The notes below the pieces were generated by a model. That model was given only the letters and a program-made list of their open reading frames with translations, was not told where the DNA came from and made no database searches. The translations under genes and the position numbers were made by a program. From NCBI GenBank assembly GCA_021442155.1, contig CM038220.1, positions 76,619,817 through 76,683,816 of the forward strand: DNA of 64,000 nucleotides, read 5' to 3'. Origin of the DNA: Cymbidium sinense. Its lineage: Eukaryota > Streptophyta > Magnoliopsida > Asparagales > Orchidaceae. Shown here in pieces: positions 11,388 to 23,008 of the stretch (positions are counted from its first letter, which is position 1; each line of letters begins with the position of its first letter).

Positions 11388-13885
11388 TGTTGATCTCACT
11401 TTTGGAGCGAGCTTTCAACTTCCTCATCATAGGTCTAGACACTTATAGAAACTAAGAGTTCCTTAGTCTTAAGACACTTCTAGTGATTAGGTGAACACTT
11501 AACCTAACCCTAGAGACTTAGAAGAGCTAGGCATAGGAATAGGTTGTGCCTTAGGGATTTAGGAGGACTTGCCTACCCTATAGCCTAAAATTGATCCTTG
11601 CTTCCTTCTCTCAAAACCAAGCCTCAAATTGAAATTCAAATTCTAAAATCAAATCCAACTATCCAATGATTGAAATCCATCACCAAAATTCAAACTCCAA
11701 ATCCCTTCCTAAGCCCTTTTGATTTTATCTTATGGACTTAGCCTTAACCAAATCCAAATCAACCACAACCCAATTTATTTTCTCAATTATCAAATCCAAT
11801 CTCAAATCAAATTCCAAATCACAAGTCAATCTCATATTCCAAATGATTGAAATCCATGATCAACTCCAAATTCCAAATTTCAAAAATCTCCTCCTAAGCC
11901 ATATGAGCCACCTTCATGTGCTTAGCCAAAATTACTTCAAATCAACTCAAACTTGGTTGATTTCTTTATGAATTCATTCCTTCATTTATATTCATAAATA
12001 TAAATGAAACCCACCCTCCAATGACCAAAAATAAATTAAACCAAATCAAAACCCAAATTAGCCCTTTTCAACCTACATCCCTAAGCTTAATCAAATTTGC
12101 TTTCAAATCACTCCAAAATCAAGTGATTTTCTCATGACCCATTTATATCTTCATTCATATTCACAAATATAAATGAAATATAAATTCAAATGACCAAAAC
12201 CAAACTCAAATCAAACAAAATTCTTGATTTTACCCCCTTTAGCTGAATTTCTGAACTTGGCTAAATGAAACCCAAATCAACTCAAAACTCATGGATTTCT
12301 TCATGATTCAATTATTTCTACAGTCATTGATCCAAATATGAACATAAACCACCATTATCAAACCAAATCCAAGTCAACCCAAATCAAACCTAAATTGACC
12401 CTTATGACTTGAAATTGTCATATGAATCAAAACCCACTTGGCTCCAAACCAATTGCAATTGGATTTATATTTCAATCTTAAGTCCATATGTTAAATTCAA
12501 TTAAACTTAAATCAAGCCTTGATCAATTGACCCATTTAGGCTCACTTGACCCAAAGTGACCTAAAGGATATTTTGAGCCAAGTTCTCCAAATTGGATTGA
12601 ACTAAGCCCATCTAAATCTCAATCGATCATGATCAACAATCATCATGGGGTGATCAATCACATTGAATTGGGTCAAACCAAGTCAAACCTAGCCTTTGAT
12701 CAAGTCAACACTTAGCTGCAAATGAAAAACTAGCATGCCAAATTTTTTGATCAAACCAATCCGGCCTAATTGACCATGACCAAAATTGGCCAAAGTTATA
12801 ATGAATCATGATTCAACCCAAATTGATTGCAACCAATGGCTCAAGTTCCAAATCACTTCTTGAACTTGACCAAAGCCATGATTGATCCCAAGTTGACTAA
12901 TTGGTCAACTTGACCTCAATTGACCTCGCCAAAATTCAAATTAATTCCAAATTAAACCAAACCAAAGCCTGCAATATTCAATCAACTAATTTAACTTGAC
13001 TCAACACCCAACCCAATTTGGTCATGTTGGTCAACTTGACCAATTTGACCCATTTGAATCCAAATGAGTCAAATTCAAACCTAAGCCAAACCATACCAAA
13101 TTAATCACACCAAAACATTTCAAATCATGATTTAGACCTAACCCAACCCTTAGTTTGACCCAATTTCACCAATTGGTCATCCCAACCCAACTTAATCCAA
13201 ATGAACCCATTTGAACAAGTGAAGCCAAATCACTTCAAACTAAGCCATTGGACCTTAGGAGCTGGCTAGACCTAACCCAAACCAAACCTAACCCATTCTC
13301 AAATCAACTCAAAGCTTGGTGGACCCCACCCAAAGGGGATAAACTAAGGTGCCAAGCTCTTTTACCTTGGATTCTTGCCTAAAATGGCTAAGTCCACCCT
13401 TGTCTCCCCATAACAACCATCAAAATCCTCAAAGAGAGCCTCTATAGTATCCCTAGCCCAACCTAAGCCACTCTAAAAATTGCTATGGACCAAAAGAACC
13501 AACCCAGGTGCTTGGGGGAAAAATGGCAACCCCAAATCAGGGCTTGAGCCTCTTGCCACACACTCCCCCAACCATGGTGTGCCATGTGATAGTCGAGGGT
13601 CAATGAGGCCCATGGGTCAAAATGGATGACCAATCCCATATCCATCACACTCAATTTAGGGGTATACACCCTCAATTCAAACAAAAAACACATGATAGAG
13701 CTTTGTGAGACTCCCTAAAGCAATTTTGAATCCTCATAAAGCTTTCCCAAGGTCTCTGAGCTCCCTCGATTGATATTTCTTTTCTATATGCAAAGCCGAA
13801 ATAGGGCATCCCCATTCTGAGCAATACTCCGTCCTCACTTCACCAAACCCAAATTCCTTTTACACTCACCACACCTCGTCGAGCT
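11388..13885 (+). repeat. 5' LTR of outer element, 3' two-thirds deleted
   Basis: Matches the 3' LTR at 60,860 onward nearly line by line up to 'cacctcgtcgagctc' (13,885), then jumps into leader hairpins. The other LTRs of the family are about 7.3 kb, so roughly 4.8 kb of LTR, including its end and the primer-binding site, is missing here. Content: a conserved first 250 bp ('cttaagacacttctagtgat', 'gacttgcctaccctatagcc'), then A- and C-rich sequence full of TTGACC/GGTCAA words, and a 28-bp palindrome at 11,981-12,008. No real genes; the open frames inside are chance. Confidence 0.85.
11981..12008. repeat. LTR palindrome with 12-bp arms
   Basis: TTCATTTATATT (11,981-11,992) is the exact reverse complement of AATATAAATGAA (11,997-12,008) around 'cata'. 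Versions recur in every LTR: near 12,150, 35,076, 29,745, 29,925, 57,465, 57,650 and 61,455. Role unknown; TATA-like words lie within it. Confidence 0.85.
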
Positions 13886-13914
13886 CTAGGGGTCTCATTT
13901 CCAAAACATAAAAA

Positions 13915-14660
13915 ATTGACTTTCACTTAACAATTCCATTTTGTTAAGAGAGGGTCTCATTTTCAAAGGAAAATACATTTAGGCTTTCACTTAGCATACC
14001 CAATATTGCTAAGTAAGTGTCTCATTTTCAAAGCATATGTTTGGTTCTATCTAGCGCATCAAAATTGTTGAGTAAGAACCACATAACCATGTCATATTGG
14101 ATTTCCACTTAACATAACCAAATTTGTTAAAGTGAGAATCCCATTCTCAAGTCATATCATACTTTGATTCCCACTTAACACACCAAATTATTAAGTGGGA
14201 GTCCCATTTTCAAGAAATATATTAAACACATTTTAAGCTTTCACTTAACATACCAAATTTGTTAAGTGAGGGTCTCTTTTTCAACACACATCTGATCCCT
14301 ATTTTAACATATCAAATTTGTTAAATAAGGATCCAATTTTTCATATCAAACACTTAACATACCAAATTTGTTAAGTGAGAGTCTCATTTTTAAAGGAAAA
14401 AAAAACATATCTTAAATAAATATGGGGCTTTCACCTAACATACCAAATTTGTTAAGTGGGACTCCCATCTTGAAAGAAAATAAATCTCATAAATCTAACA
14501 CATGTGGCCTCTACTTAATATACCAAATTTGTTAAGTAGGAGACTCCACTTTCAAATCAAAATATCACACAATCGGATCTTCTCAAGCAAAAAAATATTT
14601 CAAGCACAAAATCACAACCTCTACTTAGCATACCCATATTTTCTAAGAGGTTTTCCAAAC
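13915..14660 (+). repeat. 5' leader hairpin array, outer element (11 hairpins)
   Basis: Eleven imperfect palindromes at roughly 60-80 bp spacing. Each is of the form CACTTAACA-loop-TGTTAAGTG with a loop like 'taccaaatt', and most are followed by 'gtctcattttcaaa'. Examples: CACTTAACA (14,242-14,250) with TGTTAAGTG (14,260-14,268); TCCCACTTAA (14,169-14,178) with TTAAGTGGGA (14,191-14,200); GGTTCT (14,043-14,048) with AGAACC (14,075-14,080). Stem changes are matched on both arms. It lies where the leader between LTR and gag is expected; the minus-strand element has an equivalent array at 49.1-50.5 kb. Function unknown. Confidence 0.9.
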
Positions 14661-14849
14661 TATCCATATTTTCAAACAAGAAACATAAAAATCAAATGAA
14701 AGAAATCTCTCCCAAAATTTTGCCTCAAACATCATCTCTCCAATGAACCTCCAAAACATCTAAACATGAACCCCATATTTAAATTTGAGTGGGTTCAAAA
14801 CTCCAAACTTCTATTACTTGTGTGGGACAAATATCAAGGCAGGAATCTG

Positions 14850-16400
14850 ATACAAGCTATGTTTCAACAAATGCAGATGTACAACTCAGAGAAGTTAGCG
14901 TAGTCTTTGTTGTTTTCACACACGGCCTCTCAAAAGTTTGTGTTCACTTTTTCGTTTGAGATGGATTTGGCCCTGGATCAAGCTAGCTTCCCTCAGACTG
15001 ACTCCACCCATCTAGTGTTTTTTGGCTAGGGATTTGAAGGAGCCCGCATCACTTGCGAGGGGGCGACCATCACTACTATTAGCTGGGATGAGGTGGCTAA
15101 GCTCATCACGGATTGAATTGCCTTCAACAGTATCCTTCCCTGAAGAGGAAGGCAATTGAGGTTTTGGCCAGTTCAAACTCGTATTCCCACTGCCTGTGCA
15201 TGCTAGCACCTCCTCGATGGTCCCCTCTAAGGGAAAGGCTATCCTGGCTTCAGAGATAGCCTCCCCTACTTTCGAGGTAAGATCTAGCTCTCGCCTTACT
15301 AAGTTTACCGCGATCTTTTGCCTTGACAAATAGGGCCAAGATCAAGCGGCACCATGATGCGTCGAGAGATGGATGCGACATCACATGTAGAAGAAGGTTC
15401 CCCCTGTGAGGTTTCCCCATTATTTACTAGTTCCACTCTCTCTCATCATCAAATGGAGAGGAGGACTATCGAGGATAGCTGTATTGCCTCCACCTCCAAC
15501 ATACCACGAGGCTCCAGGTTGGGATAGGAGGAAGTCCTATGCTAGTCTACGTATGGTATTATGGTAGGTAAGGGTACACAGACTTTCAGAGTCTGGTACA
15601 TTATTCTATTTGAGGTAAGTCATCCCCAAGAGTGTTATCAGGTGCATTCATAGTGATAGAGCATCAAAGGCTCAGGTAGCAGTTGGAGGGAGAGCGAGGT
15701 TTTCCAGATAGTCAACGGCCTCCGCTTTAGTTGATTTTCCTAGTCATCAGGCCACCAGGGTCGACAAGACTAATAACATACTACTAACAGGTACTACCAA
15801 CTATAGGGGGAAAGCCCAGAGAGATTAGAGCTGGTGTTTTCTCCACCACGATCCACTCCTCCACCATCAATTAGGTCCCACCATCCACTGTGCCTACAAA
15901 GGCATAGAGGATAATATCTGGGGAGAAGAAAGCCACATTGGTGATCTGGCTATGGCCAAAGGATCCCACTTCATCTACTCCACCGACTGAGGTGAGGATG
16001 AGTTCATTTACTCGACCTCTACTTAGTCTTGGTGAAGAAGGTGCGACCCCGCATATAGTCATCGCCACCACCAACCTCAAAGCGGTGAAGAAAGAAGGGG
16101 AAGAGAACGCTTACGTGATAGGCGGTGTTAAGTGGATCTCATAGCCCCTCCGGTCGGCAACGTATTCATGCTGGTTAGATCGTTCCCTGAGATTTTGGCA
16201 CATAATTTTGTAGAAAGAGGGAGCATCTAGGGAGTGACCATTATGATGAGGAAAGGTCACCTTCAATCTAGATGAGGATGATCTCTTTGAGGACTCCACC
16301 AAAGTTCACATGGTATTACTAGGGATCCCTTGGAGGATCAACAGAAGGTATTATAGTTGAAGAGGATGATGTCATCCATTCAACTCAGCACCTCCTCCAC
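14850..16400 (+). pseudogene. Pre-gag coding region of outer element, degraded
   Basis: Between leader and gag lies a coding-like stretch with no family I recognise, broken by many stops. Pieces match the minus-strand copy: 'FGMDLALDQASLP'-like text near 14,955-15,000 with 48,900-48,970, and VIWLWPKDPTSS…TEVRMSS near 15,940-16,010 with VIRRWPRDPISS…IEVRVSS near 47,900-47,960. Such conservation of wording in two independently decayed copies suggests it was once translated. Ogre elements carry an extra ORF upstream of gag; this may be its counterpart or an N-terminal gag extension. Confidence 0.55.
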
Positions 16401-16433
16401 CAACTTAGATAGAGGGATGATCATATTGATCAA

Positions 16434-17290
16434 ATGGGAAAGAAGATCAAAGAGTTGATGGTAGTAGTGTCAAAATTACATTCAACTCCGCAAGCTTCTC
16501 CCATAGTGGTCGATAGAGCAGAGTTGACACACACTCTAGATCATCCTAGATGCATTCATGTAGAGGAAGATAGCGGTAACCTGCATAGGAAGGTGGTGGA
16601 TAGCACCTCCATGCATGAAAAAGACATCAAACATATGGTGGAGCAACAAGTGAGGGATGTGTTGGCCCAAGCCTGAGGTGGCTCATCTATTCCAAAGGGT
16701 AGACCTTACCTAGAGGAATTTGATGGTTTCCAATACCCTAAGGACTTTGTGCCTCCGTCCTTCAAAATTTTTGATGGCAGTGGGAACCCCCGGTAGCACA
16801 TAGCATATTTTAGAGCCAGATGTTGCAATGTCGGTGGCAGTGATGCACTCCTATTTTGCCTCTTTGTCAACAGCTTAATGGGCATTGCATTCGATTGGTA
16901 TGTTAAACTGTCCAATGGTTCAGTAAAGACATTTATTGAGTTAGAGCAGCTCTTTATTAAAAGATTTGCTGGAGCTCAGCAAAGGGTAACTATGGGCAAT
17001 CTTGTTGTAGCACAACAACACACCGGTGAGTCCTTTGTTGGTTACATTCTTAGATGGATCAATTTAAGTATGAAATATGAACCACAGCTATGTGAATAGC
17101 AATCCATTGAAATTCTGCCCAAGAATATTCATGGCCCCATCACCTTCATGCTTAAAGGGTTCACCATTAAGACATTTAAGAAATTAATCAACAAAAAGGC
17201 TAGTCTATAAGAAGAGGTCAAACAATTACCTTTCCAAGATCATTCCGCCAAGACAAAAGGCATTTCAAAAAAAGCTGGGGTAGTCCTAGT
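16434..17290 (+). pseudogene. gag: gag (capsid-type retrotransposon gag domain), outer element
   Basis: Gag forms the virus-like particle that packages element RNA. I read, across two main frames, a polar N-terminal part with a conserved VRDVLAQA stretch, then PKGRPYLEEFDGFQYPKDFVPPSFK, then the core SDALLFCLFVNSLMGIAFDWY, the AFDWY/W-type motif of plant Retrotrans_gag domains, then IELEQLFIKRFAGAQQRVTMGNL and GESFVGYILRWINLS. Stops at about 16,674 and 17,097 and a frameshift at about 16,795 break it. A close minus-strand copy lies at 46.6-47.13 kb. Start codon not determinable. Confidence 0.85.
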
Positions 17291-17499
17291 TGATAAGGGG
17301 AAACGACATTAGGGTTGGTCAGACAAACCTCGTGACCTCCTCTACCACCTCCTTTTTCACTACCTTGGCTGTCATATCGGCCACCTCAGCTGCCACAGTG
17401 GCCTACGCCGCCACTTGCTTAGTAGTATCCCCCTCCACAGCATCAGCAGCAGCATTCTTATCCACCATCGGGTAACTACCACTTACCTATTTTTCTGAC

Positions 17500-18120
17500 A
17501 AAATGAATAGAACTTATTTATTCAAAAGGGAGGTAGTCAGGAAGATCTTCAAGAACCTCTTGATGAAGCGATTTTTTAGTTACCAGCTGGGAGGGGAGGA
17601 TGTGGGCAAGAGTCATAATCCAAACTATTGCCCCTACCACCACATGTTAGGATATGTCTTGGAAGATTGCTTTACCTTTAAGGGGTGAGCATAGCTTCAA
17701 GTAGGGTGCCATTGTTATCCCTATGGAATACCTATTAGAACAACCCTCTAGTTCTATTTGAGTAATCCTTGGGGATACACATGATCTCCTCAAGATAGAG
17801 GAAGGTTGGGATATCTCCCTATCTTGAACCTCCAAGAAAATAATTTCTAAGATCATAAAGTTACCCTTGTAGGTGCCTGAAGCAACTCAAACCTCCAACT
17901 CTAAGGAAGGTTTGCAAGTTGCCAAAAAAACTTGAGGAAGGTAGAAGCTCGAGAAGCGGTGATAGCTTCCACTTGCAGATAACACATTAGCAACCCACCA
18001 CCGAGTCCGACTCTTTCTTCAGTTGTAGCCATAGTTCCTTCAACTGTTCTTCTTCTAGCAGTTGTACTGTATGAGGGGGGTGCCAAATCCCTCACTCAGC
18101 TTACTTTACTTGATTTCTAC
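17500..18120 (+). pseudogene. gag C-terminal / linker region with CPYHHMLGYVLEDC motif
   Basis: The phrase NYCPYHHMLGYVLEDCFTFKG (near 17,625-17,688) is a Cys/His motif (CxxHHx…DC) typical of the gag-protease junction of Tat-type plant elements. It may bind zinc or nucleic acid, though it is not a canonical CCHC knuckle. Ala/Ser/Thr-rich text precedes it (17,340-17,470). The frame stops just after it. The minus-strand copy of the motif is at about 46,090-46,150. Confidence 0.65.
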
Positions 18121-18499
18121 TTTGTACCTTCATTCAAATCTAAGAAATCAATGAAGAAGACTGATTCGCTTACATTCTCTACTTTTGATGATCTTGATGA
18201 TTTTATTCTTGTAGAAAGCTCTCACTACTAATAATTATAACAATTTTGATCTAGTCCCAATTTTGAAATGGATCACCCATTTCTAAATCACCGGTTCACC
18301 CATTGAGATAGACTTGGAGTCATCTAACTCGATGATCCTATAGAGAAAGCGTAGGTGAACGATGAGCGGTGAACTTTCCACTAAACTATCTCATGAAGTC
18401 ACGGATGTCAACCTTCGTAGTGGCAAAGTTCTACCTCCTAGGGTAGCACCTCAGGATAAGGGTAAATAAGTCATTGGTTCTAATTATCAAGAAGTCCCT

Positions 18500-19200
18500 C
18501 CATAGGATGCTCCACCTATGGATATGCTTGTGAAGGATCAGCCCAGAGTTGACTACAATGTCCTGACTCATCTGAGAAAGTTGCCAGCTAAACTAGGCAT
18601 ATATGATGCCCTTATCTTATCCAAAGAGATGAGGGAGTCATTGATCAAGGCCCTTCTTGATCTAGAAATATGCTTAGCTCAACTAACCATTATTAGAGAG
18701 GAGGCATGCTTTTCAAGAGAAGCCCGAGAGTTACATTCACCGATGAAGACCTTCTTTTGGGGACGATGGAGCATAAGTCTCCTCACATCACGGTGGATAT
18801 GGGCGATTGAGACTCTCCGGTGTTAGTTGATCAATGTGCATCGTGAATATTATGAGTCTAAAACCCTTGCCTACTTGAGGATCAACCTCGAACTAGGAGA
18901 TCAAATGATGTTGAAAGAATTCAATGAACAAGGGAGGGTTTTAGGCTCCATAGTGTTTAGAGATAGATGACGGAAGATAGAAGCCAAGTTCTACATAATA
19001 GATTCAAATACATCTTTCACTTTGCTTTTCTCGGAGCCTTAAATATATGCAAACAAGGTTCCATCTTCTTTGCACCAGTGCATCAAATTTAGAAGAGGTG
19101 TAATCGAGTATTATGTCAAAGGAGATTTAAAGCCATTCTTAGTTAGAGAGATCAAGATTTATGAAGATGCAACCTACTATCTTCCTCCAAACCAAAAAGT
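18500..19200 (+). pseudogene. Retrotransposon aspartic protease remnant, outer element
   Basis: The protease would cut the gag-pol polyprotein. Frame pieces: ITFTDEDLLLG and HITVDMGD (18,730-18,810), then SPVLVDQCAS at the active-site loop (18,815-18,845), where the minus-strand copy has VLVDPGAS. Then LRINLELGDQMMLKEFNEQGRVLGS, IEAKFYIIDSNTSF, and a SEPWIYANKV…SLHQCIKF…YYVKGDLKPF tail (to about 19,140), the usual 'GRPWI…LHQ' end of Tat proteases. The active-site Gly is replaced by Cys and several stops intervene, so it is dead. The 18,518-18,826 part upstream is a helical linker that I do not recognise. Confidence 0.8.
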
Positions 19201-20360
19201 ATATTCTCGTGAACTTGGTGAAAGTTCAAAATAAAAAAAAAATAGAAAGAGAAAAATAAATTGAAAAAGAAAAAGAAAACACAAGTGAACAAGAATCAGA
19301 CACCGAGGAAGAGGTAGAGCCAGATGTTATAATTGTTCCTCCATATGAACACATGGGTAGAACAACTCAACCTCAACTAGGTAGGGGAAGAGGAAAATTC
19401 AGAGGCAATTCCATAGGTGGAAGACCTCTTTGCTGGTGGTCACCCAGTAGGAGCTATGTTCCACTCCGAGTACCCACTATCCATAGACTTAGAGTCCAGT
19501 TTAGAGGATGAGTCTCATATGGTTAGCACACCAACCAACCCCTCTCAGTGGGTCCCTTTAGAGGTGACGTTCAAGCTAGACAATGGTGAAGACCAGGCTT
19601 CCAAGCAAAGAATGAATGTATCTGAATCATTATATAGAACAATCAATCAGCAGTTGGGAACTTTAGCTCTAACCACACTTTCTTCCTAGAAAGTCAAAGG
19701 TTTGGTAGTTAAGGAGGCCCCAAGTCATCCACAGATGTTAGACTAAAGAGGTTTTTGTTTGATGCATCTTCCTCAAGTCAGGGAGCCAATGTAGAACTTG
19801 AGGATGATTCATATAAAGATTTAATACAACTACCTCTTGATTGGTATTCCTGTTATTAACTTAGAAAATAAGGGATTAATCCACATACTAGCTCACAGTC
19901 AAACTATTTTGAAAGATTATGGGACAACCAAAGTAGACACTTTAAGATCGACTAGGATTTGACTAGTCAGTCCGATGATAACCATTGTAGTCATCACCAC
20001 TCATTTGGGGTCTAATATGTTCTCCTCAAATCATGCTAACTCTTATGAGGAGGCATGTTTAGAAACTTCAAATCACCCAAATGAGCCTGAAGTCAAAGAT
20101 GCACCACCAGAGTTTGAAGAAGAAATCAGATGAACCATGAGAACTCAAGGAAATTAACTTAGAAATAAAAGAAGATCCAACATACGCCTTCCTTGTTGAA
20201 TGAAGAAGAAACCAATGACTTAGTTAGGCTATTAGGCGAGTTTAAGGACTATTTTGCATGGAGTTATGAAGAAATGCGGTTTATTTTTTGATGTGGTCCA
20301 CATGCTAGCAATAAATCTAATGCTAACCCTATCAAGAAAGCTCCTAATGCATGCGATTAG
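19201..20360 (+). pseudogene. Protease-RT spacer with charged and Gly-Arg-rich parts
   Basis: Contains an A-rich, Lys/Glu-rich coding-like run (19,230-19,315), then GRGRGKFRGNSIGGR (near 19,380-19,420), then LESSLEDESHMVSTPTNP and LEVTFKLDNGED (19,480-19,600). The same order with the same words (GRGRGRYKGNSGGR, LESSSKDESHVISTPTNP) is found on the minus strand at 44,208-44,501. The Gly-Arg part could bind RNA; this is inference. No named domain. Confidence 0.6.
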
Positions 20361-20363
20361 AAA

Positions 20364-21295
20364 TTGAACAATACTTCTAAAATTAAGAAATTGATCGATG
20401 CTGATTTTATCAGGGAAGAAAAATACCTTACCTGGTTAGCTAGTGTCATCCTAGTTAAGAAAAAGAATGTCCAAATTCACATATGCATCAATTTTAAGGA
20501 TCTAAACAAGGCATGTCCTAAAGATAAATTTCCACTTTCTATACTAGAATTGATGGTGGACATTGCCTCATCTCATACAGTATTCTCCTTTATGGATGGG
20601 TCATCTGGCTACAACCAAATCAAGATGGCCCTCGATGATGAAAGAAACACTACTTTTTGAACCCCGATCAAAATCTTTTGTTATAAGGTCATGCCTTTTA
20701 GCCTTAAAATGCTAGTGCTACATACTGGCGGGCCATGACTCATATTTTCAATGAACTTATTCATCATCAAGTTAAATGATATGTTGATGATCTAGTGGTC
20801 AAAAGCAAAGAAAAGGAAGACCATCTCTTTGACTTGAGAGTAGTTTTTGAATGGTTAAGAAAATTTAACCTCAAAATGAATCCCATGAAGTGTGTATTTG
20901 GAGTGGCTTGGAAATTTTTTAGGTTTGTTGTTCAACACCGGGGAATAGAGATCAACTCGGAGAAGATCAAGGTTATCTTAGAAATACCACCCTAAAAGTC
21001 TGACTCAACTCAGATCATTTCAAGGGCAGTTGGCATATCTAAGATGCTTCATATCCAACCTATCAGGAAGATGCCATTCTCAGCACTTATCAAAAGGATG
21101 TCAAGTTCAGGTGGGATGATAAGTGCTAGCATGCCTTTGAAAACATCAAGCACTACGATGGCCTTTATTTCAGTAGCCTATCCCGAAGCCATTGATCCTC
21201 ACACCACTACATTAGATGACTCCCTGATGCATTGTTGGCTCAAGCCAAATGATGGAAAAAATGCCCTACTACCTTATTCATTATATAATCCCTAC
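20364..21295 (+). pseudogene. pol: Reverse transcriptase domain, outer element
   Basis: RT copies element RNA into DNA. Motifs in order: IDADFIREEKYLTWLASVILVKKKN (20,390-20,470), INFKDLNKACPKDKFPLSI (20,490-20,545; first catalytic Asp region), FSFMDGSSGYNQIKMA (20,585-20,630), CYKVMPFSLK (20,680-20,710), YVDDLVVKSK (catalytic YVDD at about 20,778-20,790), LRKFNLKMNPMKCVFG and the RHRGIEI-like VQHRGIEINSEKI (20,855-20,970). The wording is that of Tat-clade gypsy RTs. Stops or frameshifts occur at about 20,660, 20,775 and 20,993, so no active enzyme is encoded. The RT connection continues weakly to 21,295. Confidence 0.92.
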
Positions 21296-22130
21296 TAAGG
21301 TAAACTACCCACCTATTGAGAAGCACTGCCTAGCTTTAATCTTTGCATCCCAAAAGCTGACCTACATGCTTTTTTCATGAGGTGAATCGATCTCTAGAAT
21401 CAATCCACTATAATATCTCATGACGGCCAACATTATGACATTGGCATGATGGTCCATGATTTTATCGCGGTCATTCATTAGGTGTTGTGGAAGGATAGGC
21501 ACTAGATTTCTTAGCACACTTTTGTTGATTCTCCACTTAGTGATGACCTCCTCGATGAACAAATCATGAACTTATGGGACACTAGCATTCACCATTGGGA
21601 GATGTATTTTGATGGTGCAGCTTCCTCTCAAAAAGGAGAAGACTCACGATCTACTCTTCAATGGAAGGCAAGGGTAAGAGTAATTCTACTAACTATGCAC
21701 CACAATGTAATGAAATTCTCATATCATCTATCCAATCCATGCACCAACAATGAAACTAAATATGAGGGTGATTGCTACATGCGAGTTAGTCGTTACATTA
21801 TGCATCCAGTGTCGATCTTTGGGATTCTTAGCTCATCAACCAAATTGCTAGGTCCTATAAAGTTCTAAAGCCTAAGCTCCATCATTACCACAAGTACACC
21901 ATGGAGTTGTTGGCCCATATCCCAGAAGTCACTATCTATAAGATTCCTCAAGGATATAATGCTATAGAAGATGCATTGGCCAAGCTCGCCAAGGAGTTGG
22001 CATGCCCAGAAGATGAGTCCATTTCAATAAGGGTTCAAAATAGACAAGTTTTATCCCTTATTGATGCTGAACTCATCGATAGACTCTCTTTGAAGGGAGG
22101 TTACCGGTTTCCAAAAGGAGGATGAGTTAG
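21296..22130 (+). pseudogene. pol: RNase H regions, outer element
   Basis: RNase H removes RNA from RNA:DNA hybrids. After a degraded first RNase H/connection part (KHCLALIFASQKL-like near 21,325-21,365), the text DDLLDEQIMNLWDTSIHHWEMYFDGAAS (21,540-21,625) marks the second RNase H domain that Tat elements carry, with the catalytic Asp in YFDGA. CTNNETKYEG (about 21,740-21,770) supplies the catalytic Glu region. IPEVTIYKIPQGYNAIEDALAKLAKEL (21,915-22,000) holds the last Asp (DALAKLA). Frameshifts separate these pieces. Confidence 0.85.
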
Positions 22131-22249
22131 ATTGGAGGCAACCATTCATGGATTACTTAAACATGGGAAAACTACCTCAAGATAAGTCATTAGCTCATGG
22201 GGTGAGAGCTCTCTTCTATGCTCTGGATGGCACTTTATATCGATGATCT

Positions 22250-23008
22250 TTCGATCATATATGGTTATGTTGTTTAGAAGCCCATAAGATCATAAACACT
22301 CAGTTTGCGTCAAATAGGTCCAAGATGAAAGCCAATATCAAAAGACTAAGATACTACTGGTCCATGATGATTACAGATTGCATGGATGTAGCTAGGAGGT
22401 GCCACCAATGTTAGGTGAATGGTGTGGTGTTGCATCAACCACCTAACATTCTACATTTGTTTTGGTCTGGCCATTTTGTTGGGGCACTAACATTGTGGGT
22501 TTGATTGATCCTCCTTCTTCCAAGGGTCACCAGTTCATTCTAGCTACCAACAACTACTTTTCCAAGTGGGCGAAGGAAATCTCACTTAGAGAGATCACAG
22601 CTCAGTATGTGCTCCAATTTTTTGAGGAACCATATCATATATAGGTTTGGGGTGCCTCGACAATAATATCGATAACCGCATTCAAGAGCACCAAAATCAG
22701 CTTTTCGAGACATAGATTAGAGATACTCCATTCTACTACAAAAAATAGTCTAGCAGAAGCATTAAATAAAACTCTCATCCAAATATTGAAGAAGACACTC
22801 GATGACAACAAAAGACAGTGGCATGAGTAGTTGGTTGAAGCCTTGTGGGCCTACCACACCACATATAAAACTCCAACTCAATCTACCCCATTTTCCCTAA
22901 TGTATGGGTCGTTCTACCATTAGAAGTTCAACTCCCATCACTCAGGATAGTTGTGGGTAGTAAGATTATAGAAAATAAAGGCAGTTAGAAGGTTTGGAGG
23001 AGAGACAC
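22250..23008 (+). pseudogene. pol: Integrase N-terminal and core part, outer element (interrupted)
   Basis: MKANIKRLRYYWSMMITDCMDVARRCHQC (22,325-22,412, HHCC finger side) is followed by the core: VGLIDPPSSKGHQFILATNNYFSKWAKEISLREITAQYVLQF (22,495-22,622). The first catalytic Asp is Asn here (GTN, near 22,480-22,490) and the second (SDN in relatives) is lost. AEALNKTLI (about 22,755-22,780) keeps the Glu. WAYHTTYKTPTQSTPFSLMYGS (22,848-22,912) and a GGE stretch end at 23,008, where the minus-strand element is inserted. The reading resumes at 58,121. Non-functional. Confidence 0.9.
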
